Below, piece by piece: positions 44,212-57,100 of a stretch of 64,000 nt of DNA. The stretch spans positions 4,799,001 through 4,863,000 of the forward strand of contig BSDZ01000011.1 in NCBI GenBank assembly GCA_030268105.1, in the 5' to 3' direction. Within the stretch, counting starts at the first letter, position 1; the number at the start of each line of letters is the position of its first letter. The translations under genes were made by a program, and so were the position numbers. The stretch comes from Volvox africanus (Eukaryota > Chlorophyta > Chlorophyceae > Chlamydomonadales > Volvocaceae). The notes below the pieces were generated by a model. That model was not told the origin of the DNA, did not search any database, and saw only the letters and a list, made by a program, of their open reading frames with translations.

Positions 44212-46205
44212 ACCCATGACCAACTGACAGCACCACAACCGACAGGATGACCAGCTGACAGCACCACAACCGACACAAGGACTGACTGACAGCACCACAA
44301 CCGACAGCATGACCAACTGACAGCACCACAACCGACACAAGGACTGACTGACAGCACCACAACCGACAGGATGACCAACCGGCAGCACCACAACCGACAG
44401 GATGACCAACTGACAGCACCACAACCGACACAAGGTCTGACCGACAGCACCACAACCGACAGGATGACCAACTGACAGCACCACAACCGACAGGATGACC
44501 GACCGACAGCACCACAACCGACAGGATGACCAACTGACAGCACCACAACCGAAGGGATGACCGACTGACAGCACCACAACCAGCAGAAGGACTGACCGAC
44601 AGCACCACAACCGACAGGATGACCAGCTGACAGCACCACAACCGACACAAGGACTGACTGACAGCACCACAACCGACAGCATGACCAACTGACAGCACCA
44701 CAACCGACACAAGGACTGACTGACAGCACCACAACCGACAGCATGACCAACTGACAGCACCACAACCGACAGGATGACCAACCGGCAGCACAACAACCGA
44801 CAGGATGACCAACTGACAGCACCACAACCGACACAAGGTCTGACCGACAGCACCACAACCGACAGGATGACCAACTGACAGCACCACAACCGACACAAGG
44901 ACTGACCGACAGCACCACAACCGACAGCATGACCAACTGACAGCACCACAACCGACAGGATGACCAACCGGCAGCACCACAACCGACAGGATGACCAACC
45001 GGCAGCACCACAACCGACAGGATGACCAGCTGACAGCACCACAACCGACACAAGGACTGACTGACAGCACCACAACCGACAGCATGACCAACTGACAGCA
45101 CCACAACCGACACAAGGACTGACTGACAGCACCACAACCGACAGGATGACCAACCGGCAGCACCACAACCGACAGGATGACCAACTGACAGCACCACAAC
45201 CGACAGCATGACCAACTGACAGCACCACAACCGACAGGATGACCAACCGGCAGCACCACAACCGACAGGATGACCAACTGACAGCACCACAACCGACACA
45301 AGGTCTGACCGACAGCATCACAACCGACAGGATGACCAACTGACAGCACCACAACCGACACAAGGACTGACCGACAGCACCACAACCGAAGGGATGACCA
45401 ACTGACAGCACCACAACCGACAGGATGACCAACCGGCAGCACCACAACCGACAGGATGACCAACCGGCAGCACCACAACCGACAGGATGACCAGCTGACA
45501 GCACCACAACCAACACAAGGACTGACTGACAGCACCACAACCGACAGAAGGACTGACTGACAGCACCACAACCAAAAGGATGACCAACCGGCAGCACCAC
45601 AACCGACAGGATGACCAACCGGCAGCACCACAACCGACACCATGACCAACTGACAGCACCACAACCGACACAAGGACTGACTGACAGCACCACAACCGAC
45701 AGGATGACCAGCTGACAGCACCACAACCGACACAAGGACTGACTGACAGCACCACAACCGACAGAAGGACAGACCGACAGCACCACAACCGACAGGATGA
45801 CCAGCTGACAGCACCACAACCGACAGCATGACCAACTGACAGCACCACAACCGACAGGATGACCAGCTGACAGCACCACAACCGACACCATGACCAACTG
45901 ACAGCACCACAACCGACACAAGGACTGACTGACAGCACCACAACCGACAGGATGACCAGCTGACAGCACCACAACCGACACAAGGACTGACTGACAGCAC
46001 CACAACCGACAGAAGGACAGACCGACAGCACCACAACCGACAGGATGACCAGCTGACAGCACCACAACCGACAGCATGACCAACTGACAGCACCACAACC
46101 GACAGGATGACCAGCTGACAGCACCACAACCGACACAGGTACTGACTGACAGCACCACAACCGACAGGATGACCAGCCGACTGCATAATCGACCGACAGC
46201 ACCAC
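44212..46205. repeat. 31-bp tandem array
   Basis: About 64 head-to-tail copies of a 31-bp unit built from CACCACAACC plus GACAGGATGACCAACTGACAG. The unit types alternate: GACAGGATGACC, GACAGCATGACC, GACACAAGGACTGACTG and ACCGGCAG endings. Because 31 leaves remainder 1 on division by 3 and the unit lacks stops on the minus strand, all three minus frames are open for up to 704 codons and spell the same 31-residue cycle. These are not genes. Confidence 0.95.
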
Positions 46206-46288
46206 AACACCTCAACAACACAACGACAACCACCTCCACCACCACGACCTCGCCCCTACTGCATCTCTCCCCCTCCCCCCATCCCTTG

Positions 46289-46560
46289 GTGTACCTATGA
46301 CACTGCGGAATGGGCCATGCGGCTCACATCCCCAAAGAAGACGACAAGAGGTGGTGCTTAGGGCTCATGTTATATAAATCTATACCCGCCGACTACCCCT
46401 GTTTCGTTCTGCTGTTTCCCCCCTTCTCACCTGGGCATGTGCTGCTGCGTCTCCCCTGTATTCCTACAAACAGCAAGGAAAGACAACACGAAGAACAAAC
46501 ACACGTTGATATGCCTCCATGCCGGGGCACAAAACATATGTTCATGGTAATGCAATATCC
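46289..46560. repeat. Partial third copy of the duplicated block and its flank
   Basis: 46289-46366 matches 48668-48745 (TACCTATGACACTGCGGAAT...). After a deletion, 46430-46540 matches 48890-49000 (CACCTGGGCATGTGCTGCTG...) with several substitutions. It ties the 31-bp, 16-bp and 24-bp arrays into one module structure. Confidence 0.85.
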
Positions 46561-46651
46561 CTAACAAGAACCCCCTCCAAACACATATCAAGATTCATAT
46601 CATTCCTGTACCCTAATCTCGAGCCGTCACTACTAAACCAATACCACCAAG

Positions 46652-48066
46652 ACCGACGGGGGGACAGACCGACGGGGGCACAGACCGACGGGGGCACAGA
46701 CCGACGGGGGCACAGACCGACGGGGGCACAGACCGACGGGGGGACAGACCGACGGGCGCACAGACCGACGGGGGCACAGACCGACGGGGGAACAGACCGA
46801 CGGGGGAACAGACCGACGGGGGCACAGACCGACGGGGGGACAGACCGACGGGGGAACAGACCGACGGGGGGACAGACCGACGGGGGCACACACCGACGGG
46901 GGCACACACCGAAGGGGGCACAGACCGACGGGGGGACAGACCGACGGGGGCACAGACCGACGGGGGAACAGACCGACGGGGGCACAGACCGACGGGGGCA
47001 CAGACCGACGGGGGCACAGACCGACGGGGGCACAGACCGACGGGGGCACAGACCGACGGGGGCACAGACCGACGGGGGCACAGACCGACGGGGGCACAGA
47101 CCGACGGGGGGACAAACCAACTGGGGGACAGACCAACTGGGGGACAGACCGACAGAGGGACAGACCGACAGCGGGACAGACCAACTGGGGGACAGACCAA
47201 CTGGGGGACAGACCAACTGGGGGACAGACCAACTGGGGGACAGACCAACTGGGGGACAGACCAACTGGGGGACAGACCAACTGGGGGACAGACCAACTGG
47301 GGGACAGACCAACTGGGGGACAGACCAACTGGGGGACAGACCAACTGGGGGACAGACCAACTGGGGGACAGACCAACTGGGGGACAGACCAACTGGGGGA
47401 CAGACCAACTGGGGGACAGACCAACTGGGGGACAGACCAACTGGGGGACAGACCAACTGGGGGACAGACCAACTGGGGGACAGACCAACTGGGGGACAGA
47501 CCAACTGGGGGACAGACCAACTGGGGGACAGACCAACTGGGGGACAGACCAACTGGGGGACAGACCAACTGGGGGACAGACCAACTGGGGGACAGACCAA
47601 CTTGGGGACAGACCAACTGGGGGACAGACCAACTGGGGGACAGACCAACTGGGGGACAGACCAACTGGGGGACAGACCAACTGAGGGACAGACCAACTGG
47701 GGGACAGACCAACTGGGGGACAGACCAACTGGGGGACAGACCAACTGGGGGACAGACCAACTGGGGGACAGACCAACTGGGGGACAGACCAACTGGGGGA
47801 CAGACCAACTGGGGGACAGACCAACTGGGGGACAGACCAACTGGGGGACAGACCAACTGGGGGACAGACCAACTGGGGGACAGACCAACTGGGGGACAGA
47901 CCAACTGGGGGACAGACCAACTGGGGGACAGACCAACTGGGGGACAGACCAACTGGGGGACAGACCAACTGGGGGACAGACCAACTGGGGGACAGACCGA
48001 CAGAGGGACAGACCGACAGAGGGACAGACCGACAGAGGGACAGACCGACAGAGGGACAGACCGACA
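46652..48066. repeat. 16-bp tandem array
   Basis: About 88 copies in three blocks: GGGGGCACAGACCGAC-type at 46652-47110, an almost uniform GGGGGACAGACCAACT block at 47110-47995, and GGGACAGACCGACAGA at 47995-48066 (also 47145-47176). The near identity of the middle block means recent expansion or homogenisation. The period leaves remainder 1 modulo 3, so long frames open on both strands (up to 625 codons); these are artefacts. Confidence 0.95.
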
Positions 48067-48662
48067 GACCTCCCCCCTTCCCTTGTTCGTCTCCCTTCCC
48101 CGTCCAACTGTTCGTCTCCCTACCCCCCGTCCCCCTGTTCGTCTCCTTACCCTGTCCCCCTGTATGTCTCTTTCCCCCCAAGCCCCTCTTTCTGTTCGTC
48201 TCCCTACCCCCTCCCCCTGTTCGTCTCCTTACCCCGTCAACCTGTTCGTCTCCCTCCCCCCTCGCCCTGTTCGTCTCCCTACCCCCTCCCCCTGTTCGTC
48301 TCCCTCCCCCCTCCCCCTGTGCGTCTCCCTTCCCCGTCCAACTGTTCGTCTCCCTCCCCCCTCCCCCTGTTCGTTTCCCTTCCCCCCTCCCCCTGATTGT
48401 CTCCCTCCTCCCTCCCCCTGTTCGTCTCCTTACCCCGTCCCCCTGTTCGTCTCTCTCCCCCCTCCCCCTGTTCGTCTCCCTACCCCTTCCCCCTGTTTGT
48501 CTCCCTACCCCCTCCCCTGTTCGTCTCCCTACCCTCTTCCATGTTCGTCTTCTTACCCCGTCCGCCTGTTCGTTTCCTTACCCTGTCCCCCTGATCGTCT
48601 CCCTACCCACTATCCCTGATCGTCTCCTTCCCCCCTCCCCCCGTTCATCTCCCTCCCCCCTT
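48067..48662. repeat. CT-rich minisatellite, about 24 bp
   Basis: About 24 irregular copies of CCCTGTTCGTCTCCCTACCC-type units with variable numbers of C. It directly adjoins the 16-bp array. Confidence 0.85.
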
Positions 48663-48731
48663 CCCTTGGTGGACCTATGACACTGCGGAATGGGCCATGC
48701 GGCCCACATCCCCAAAGAAGACGACAAGAGG

Positions 48732-50033
48732 TGGTGCTGAGGGCTTCGGTCCACACTCCCCCCAACACCCCACACGCCCGTGTGCAAACCCCGCACTACG
48801 AGTAGCCCCTTGACATGCATATGTATTATGTACCTTGAAGTATTCCCGCAGATTACCCCCGTTCCAGTATGTTGTCCCCCCCCCCCTTTTCCTCACCTGG
48901 GCATGTGCTGCTGCGTCTCCCCTGTGTTCCTACAAACAGCATGGAAAGACAACACGAAGAACAAACACACGTTCATATGTTTACATGCCGGGGCACAAAG
49001 CACATCAACACGGTACGGCAATATCCCTTTCAACTTGAACAAATGACCCCTCCACCACCACACGTGTTTCATATCACTCCTGCAGCCTAATCCCGGTCCC
49101 TCACCCCCCCCCACACACACAGACCCGTCACCCCTTCGCCCGCCACCACCACCACCACCACAATGACGACCACCACGTCGAAGAAGAAGACACAGGAGAC
49201 GAAGACGACCACCACGACCACCACCACCACCACTGCGTCAGCCTCCCTGCGTCAGCCTCCCTGCGTCCATCCTCCGATCCCTCCACACACCCCACACGCC
49301 TACGTGCCACTCTCCCCTCCTCACCAGAAATCCCTTCAGGCGAGGCATCAGAGCTGTGGGCTGAAGCTGCAACCACAACAGCGTTGCTACGACGGACGGA
49401 GCGGTAAATATACTACTACCACCAGAAGCCCTTTCCAAGTTAAGCCCATGGCGGCTTAAATGAGGTGAATTCCTAAAGGAGCGAGCAGAGGAACAGGGTA
49501 GCAGCAGCCCCAAGGGAAACGCACAGAGATTTGTTCATTGGATAGATTATCATGCTATTGTCATCATCATAATACTATTAGATCCTCTTTTTACATGCAG
49601 CCCGTATAGCTATGAGTCCCGCCGCCATTCTCAATCCCAGTGCGCCGCCACAACACAACGCCACCACGTCGACCCAGTCCCTTCACGCATCACTACATCC
49701 ACTGTGTCCCACTTTTACCTTGTCGACGCAGTGTAGAGACCGATTTCGCCGTCTCGTCAGAGACGTGACGCCTCTGATGCTCTCCATGGCGACGCACCAA
49801 TACACGAAGCTTTTCCTGCGGCGTCAATTTAGCATTCAACGATTTTGTTAACAATATATGAGTAAGAATGAGGATGTCTAATGCTTGACTTACTTGTGGG
49901 TGGCACTTTGTTGCGGCGGCACAAAAGATGGCGGCGTGACAACAAAATCCTACAATTAGTGATAAAATGTGTGCTATATACCATAACATAAATATCTGAC
50001 AATTGCAGCGAATGTGCAAAAAGACTAGTAAGA
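48732..50033. repeat. 1.3-kb duplicated block, right copy
   Basis: Near-identical partner of 40754-42064. Similarity on the left extends into unique-looking sequence shared with 46289-46366 rather than with the left copy. On the right it ends at ACTAGTA, after which 50034 onward differs. Confidence 0.93.
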
Positions 50034-50404
50034 GAACTTCATGTGGGCCGCAATCGCGACAAGGTGTACGGTATACGGCTAAACCCCGCCGTATACCCCG
50101 CCGTATACCCCGCCATGCCCCAACCCAGACCCGCACAAAAACGTGCCCACCAACACATATAATAACTTTTTCTTTTCTATTCCACGCCAGGCAAGTATTT
50201 TTCTTTTTATTTTTTATGTATGTTTTACCCTCTCCACACCCTGTACTCCTAACTATACCCCGCACATGTCTTCCCCCATACCCCCTGCAGTACTCCCACC
50301 CCACCAACCCCCGCCCCACCGTACCACGCAGTCCCCTCCCCCGCCATAAGATAATCCCCGCAGTACTCCCTCCCCCGGGCCATCGGTAATACGCAAAGAC
50401 AAAC
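50034..50404. other. Spacer, no gene
   Basis: A few tandem CCCCGCCGTATA words at 50085-50115 and repeated CCCCGCAGTACTCCC words near 50285 and 50355 are the only structure seen. Confidence 0.5.
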
Positions 50405-53400
50405 AACACAGGGCACGAACGTCACGTCACGTCACACAGCTCCACACACCACATACAACCCCACACAAGACACAGGGCACGAACCACACGACCCCGCACT
50501 ACACACGACACGACCCTCCACACACCACATACGAAAACACACAAGAGACAGGGCACAAACCAAAAGGCCCCGCACCACACACGACACACGGTTCCACACA
50601 CCACATACGACACAGGGCACGAACCACACAACCCCGCACCACACACGATACACAGCTCCACACACCACATACGAAAACACACACGACACAGGGCACGAAT
50701 CGCACGACCCCGTACCACACACGACACGACACACAGCTCCACATACCGCATACGACAACGCACACAACACAGGGCACGAACCACATGACCCCGTACCACA
50801 CACGACAGGACACACAGCTCCACATACCGCATACGACAACGCACACAACACAGGGCACGAACCACATGACCCCGCACCACACACGACACACAGCTCCACA
50901 CACCACATACGAAAACACACAAGACACAGGGCACGAACCACACGACCCCGTACCACACACGAAACACAGCTCCACATGCCGCATACGACAACGCACACAA
51001 CATAGGGCACGAACCACACGACCCCGCACCACACACGACACACAGCTCCACACACCACATACGAAAACACACACGACACACGGCACGAACCACACGACCC
51101 CGCACCACACACGATACACAGCTTCACACACCACATACGAAAACACACACGACACAGGGCACGAATCGCACGACCCCGTACCACACACGACACGACACAC
51201 AGCTCCACATACCGCATACGACAACGCACACAACACAGGGCACGAACCACATGACCCCGCACCACACACGACAGGACACACAGCTCCACATACCGCATAC
51301 GACAACGCACACAACACAGGGCACGAACCACATGACCCCGCACCACACACGACACACAGCTCCACACACCACATACGAAAACACACAAGACACAGGGCAC
51401 GAACCACACGACCCCGCACCACACACGAAACACAGCTCCACATGCCGCATACGACCACGCACACAACATAGGGCACGAACCACCCGACCCCGCACCACAC
51501 ACGACACACAGCTCCACACACCACATACGAAAACACACACGACACAGGGCACGAACCACACGACCCCGTACTTCACACGACATACAGCTCCACACACCAC
51601 ATACGAAAACACACACGACACAGGGCACGAATCGCACGACCCCGTACCACACACGACACGACACACAGCTCCACATACCGCATACGACAACGCACACAAC
51701 ACAGGGCACGAACCACATGACCCCGCACCACACACGACACACAGCTCCACACACCACATACGAAAACACACAAGACACAGGGCACGAACCACACGACCCC
51801 GTACCACACACGAAACACAGCTCCACATGCCGCATACGACCACGCACACAACATAGGGCACGAACCACACGACCCCGCACCACACACGACACACAGCTCC
51901 ACACACCACATACGAAAACACACACGACACAGGGCACGAACCACACGACCCCGTACTTCACACGACATACAGCTCCACACACCACATACGAAAACACACA
52001 CGACACAGGGCACGAATCGCACGACCCCGTACCACACACGACACGACGCACAGCTCCACATACTGCATACGACAACGCACACAACACAGGGCACGAACCA
52101 CATGACCCCGCACCACACACGACACACAGCTCCACACACCACATACGAAAACACACAAGACACAGGGCACGAACCACACGACCCCGTACCACACACGAAA
52201 CACAGCTCCACATGCCGCATACGACAACGCACACAACATAGGGCACGAACCACCCGACCCCGCACCACACACGACACACAGCTCCACACACCACATACGA
52301 AAACACACACGACACAGGGCACGAACCACACGACCCCGTACTTCACACGACATACAGCTCCACACACCACATACGAAAACACACACGACACAGGGCACGA
52401 ATCGCACGACCCCGTACCACACACGACACGACACACAGCTCCACATACCGCATACGACAACGCACACAACACAGAGCACGAACCACACGACCCCGCACCA
52501 CACACGACGCACGGTTCAACACACCGCATACGAAAACACACAAGAGACAGGGCACAAACCAAAAGGCCCCGCACCACACACTACACACGGTTCCACACAC
52601 CACATACGAAAACACACACGACACAGGGCACGAACCACACGACCACGTACCACACATGAAACACAGCTCCACATACCGCATACGACCACGCACACAACAT
52701 AGGGCACGAACCACATGACCCCGCACCACACACGACACACAGCTCCACGCACCACATACGAAAACACACAAGACACAGGGCACGAACCACACGACCCCGT
52801 ACCACACACGAAACACAGCTCCACATGCCGCATACGACAACGCACACAACATAGGGCACGAACCACCCGACCCCGCACCACACACGACACACAGCTCCAC
52901 ACACCACATACGAAAACACACACGACACAGGGCACGAACCACACGACCCCGTACTTCACACGACATACAGCTCCACACACCACATACGACAACGCACACG
53001 ACACAGGGCACGAATCACACAACCCCGTACGACACATGACACGACACACAGCTCCACATACTGCATACGACAACGCACACAACACAGGGCACGAACCACA
53101 CGACCCCGCACCACACACGACACACAGCTCCACACACCACATACGAAAACACACAAGACACAGGGCACGAATCGCACGACCCCGTATCACACACGACACG
53201 ACACACAGCTCCACACACCACATACGAAAACACGCACGACACAGGGCACGAATCGCACGACCCCGTACCACACACGACACGACACACAGCTCCACACACC
53301 ACATACGAAAACACACACGACACAGGGCACGAATCGCACGACCCCGTACCACACACGACACACAGCTCCACATGCCGCATACGACAACGCACACAACAAG

Positions 53401-53860
53401 GGGCACGAACCACACGACCCCGCACCACACACGACACACAGCTCACACACCACATACGAAAACACACACGACACAGGGCACGAACCACACGACCCCGCAG
53501 CACACACAACCCACAGCTCAGCACACCAACAACGAAAACACACACGACACAGGGCACGAATCACACAACCCCGTACTTCACACGACATACAGCTCCGCAC
53601 ACCACATAGGAAACCACACACGACACAGGGCACGAACCACAGGACCCCGCACAACAAACGTCACACAGCTCCACACACCTCATACAAAAACACACACGAC
53701 ACAGGGCACGAGCCACACAACCCCGTACTTCACACGACACACAGCTCCGCACACCACATAGGAAAACACACACGACACAGGGCACGAATCAGACGACCCG
53801 GCACCACACACGACACACAGCTACACACACCACATATACGATCACACAGAACACATACCT
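50405..53860. repeat. 76/81-bp tandem array with higher-order structure
   Basis: About 45 copies of a 76-bp unit (CACGACCCCGCACCACACAC..., CAGCTCCACACACCACATAC..., CACAGGGCACGAACCA). Some units are 81 bp through an extra ACGAC. A rare variant GTACTTCACACGACATAC recurs at 51568, 51953 and 52338, exactly 385 bp apart (four 76-bp units plus one 81), showing a five-unit higher-order repeat. The cysteine-rich minus-strand and His/Thr-rich plus-strand open frames (up to 627 codons) are by-products. Confidence 0.94.
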
Positions 53861-54130
53861 TATTGCATTAGAGTCGCTGTCTGTGGTGTTGTCGGTGGCA
53901 TACTGTTTCGAGACATGAGGGCAGGAAAAGGAGAAGGGGGCGGAAGAGGAGGCACAGTTAAAGAGCGGCAAAGGCACAAGAGGTGCTGGAACTGAGGCGT
54001 GAAGCATCTGGAATGGAAGAAAAAAGGCGCTGGCGGTGGAGGCGGTGGAGACGCTGGAGGGGGAGGAACTGTAATCTGTAACCATTCTGACCATAGTTGC
54101 AACTGTTACTATCAGCACTGCTGTGGTCTG
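53861..54130. other. Short unique-looking spacer between arrays
   Basis: Purine-rich sequence with a (GGCGGTGGA)-like run near 54030. No gene recognised; the open minus-strand frame has no motif. Confidence 0.5.
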
Positions 54131-57100
54131 TGCATCCCCTATACACTACGGCGACAAGGTATACACCCTTTGGATCCGATCGCCAACAAGAACCACGAAA
54201 CAATAATATTGATAATTATCTGTATTGCCTAAGGACACGAATGATGATTTTTTTGAGACTATAACACGCTCAGAGCGCTCACAAGGGCTGGGCCAATGTG
54301 TGAGAATCCGTACCACACCTATAAACCCCTTGCATACGATTGCCAACAAGAACCGCGAAACAGTAATATTGATAATGATCTGAATTGCCTAAGGACACGA
54401 ATGATGACTCTTTTGAGACTATAACACGCTCAGAGCGCTCACAAGGGCTGGGCCAATGTGTGAGAATCCGTACCACACCTATAAACCCCTTGCATACGAT
54501 TGCCAACAAGAACCACGAAACAATAATATTGATAATTATCTGTATTGTCTAAGGACACGAATGATGATTTTTTTGAGACTATAACACGCTCAGAGCGCTC
54601 ACAAGGGCTGAGCCAATGTGTGAGAATCCGTACCACACCTATAAACCCCTTGCATACGATTGCCAACAAGAACCACGAAACAATAATATTGATAATTATC
54701 TGTATTGTCTAAGGACACGAATGATGATTTTTTTGAGACTATAACACGCTCAGAGCGCTCACAAGGGCTGGGCCAATGTGTGAGAATCCGTACCACACCT
54801 ATAAACCCCTTGCATACGATTGCCAACAAGAACCGCGAAACAGTAATATTGATAATGATCTGAATTGCCTAAGGACACGAATGATGATTTTTTTGAGACT
54901 ATAACACGCTCAGAGCGCTCACAAGGGCTGGGCCAATGTGTGAGAATCCGTACCACACCTATAAACCCCTTGCATACGATTGCCAACAAGAACCACGAAA
55001 CAGTAATATTGATAATTATCTGTATTGCCTAAGGACACGAATGATGATTTTTTTGAGACTATAACACGCTCAGAGCGCTCACAAGGGCTGAGCCAATGTG
55101 TGAGAATCCGTACCACACCTATAAACCCCTTGCATACGATTGCCAACAAGAACCACGAAACAATAATATTGATAATTATCTGTATTGTCTAAGGACACGA
55201 ATGATGATTTTTTTGAGACTATAACACGCTCAGAGCGCTCACAAGGGCTGGGCCAATGTGTGAGAATCCGTACCACACCTATAAACCCCTTGCATACGAT
55301 TGCCAACAAGAACCACGAAACAATAATATTGATAATTATCTGTATTGTCTAAGGACACGAATGATGATTTTTTTGAGACTATAACACGCTCAGAGCGCTC
55401 ACAAGGGCTGAGCCAATGTGTGAGAATCCGTACCACACCTATAAACCCCTTGCATACGATTGCCAACAAGAACCACGAAACAATAATATTGATAATTATC
55501 TGTATTGCCTAAGGACACGAATGATGATTTTTTTGAGACTATAACACGCTCAGAGCGCTCACAAGGGCTGGGCCAATGTGTGAGAATCCGTACCACACCT
55601 ATAAACCCCTTGCATACGATTGCCAACAAGAACCGCGAAACAGTAATATTGATAATGATCTGAATTGCCTAAGGACACGAATGATGACTCTTTTGAGACT
55701 ATAACACGCTCAGAGCGCTCACAAGGGCTGGGCCAATGTGTGAGAATCCGTACCACACCTATAAACCCCTTGCATACGATTGCCAACAAGAACCACGAAA
55801 CAATAATATTGATAATTATCTGTATTGTCTAAGGACACGAATGATGATTTTTTTGAGACTATAACACGCTCAGAGCGCTCACAAGGGCTGAGCCAATGTG
55901 TGAGAATCCGTACCACACCTATAAACCCCTTGCATACGATTGCCAACAAGAACCACGAAACAATAATATTGATAATGATCTGTATTGCCTAAGGACACGA
56001 ATGATGATTTTTTTGAGACTATAACACGCTCAGAGCGCTCACAAGGGCTGGGCCTATGTGTGAGAATCCGTACCACACCTATAAACCCCTTGCATACGAT
56101 TGCCAACAAGAACCACGAAACAATAATATTGATAATTATCTGTATTGCCTAAGGACACGAATGATGACTTTTTTGAGACTATAACACGCTCAGAGCGCTC
56201 ACAAGGGCTGGGCCAATGTGTGAGAATCCGTACCACACCTATAAACCCCTTGCATACGATTGCCAACAAGAACCACGAAACAATAATATTGATAATTATC
56301 TGTATTGTCTAAGGACACGAATGATGATTTTTTTGAGACTATAACACGCTCAGAGCGCTCACAAGGGCTGAGCCAATGTGTGAGAATCCGTACCACACCT
56401 ATAAACCCCTTGCATACGATTGCCAACAAGAACCACGAAACAATAATATTGATAATTATCTGTATTGTCTAAGGACACGAATGATGATTTTTTTGAGACT
56501 ATAACACGCTCAGAGCGCTCACAAGGGCTGGGCCAATGTGTGAGAATCCGTACCACACCTATAAACCCCTTGCATACGATTGCCAACAAGAACCGCGAAA
56601 CAGTAATATTGATAATGATCTGAATTGCCTAAGGACACGAATGATGATTTTTTTGAGACTATAACACGCTCAGAGCGCTCACAAGGGCTGGGCCAATGTG
56701 TGAGAATCCGTACCACACCTATAAACCCCTTGCATACGATTGCCAACAAGAACCACGAAACAGTAATATTGATAATTATCTGTATTGCCTAAGGACACGA
56801 ATGATGATTTTTTTGAGACTATAACACGCTCAGAGCGCTCACAAGGGCTGAGCCAATGTGTGAGAATCCGTACCACACCTATAAACCCCTTGCATACGAT
56901 TGCCAACAAGAACCACGAAACAATAATATTGATAATTATCTGTATTGTCTAAGGACACGAATGATGATTTTTTTGAGACTATAACACGCTCAGAGCGCTC
57001 ACAAGGGCTGGGCCAATGTGTGAGAATCCGTACCACACCTATAAACCCCTTGCATACGATTGCCAACAAGAACCGCGAAACAGTAATATTGATAATGATC

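Noticed and set aside
44212..48066. CRISPR-like appearance of regular short direct repeats
   Set aside because: Units are contiguous, without unique spacers or cas genes, in a eukaryotic setting.
44091..48396. Open frames of 400-704 codons on both strands in the 31-bp and 16-bp arrays
   Set aside because: They only cycle the repeat unit, exist in several frames at once because the period is not a multiple of 3, and contain no domain.
50422..53785. Cysteine-rich minus-strand and His/Thr-rich plus-strand proteins
   Set aside because: Simple translations of the 76/81-bp satellite in every frame; not genes.
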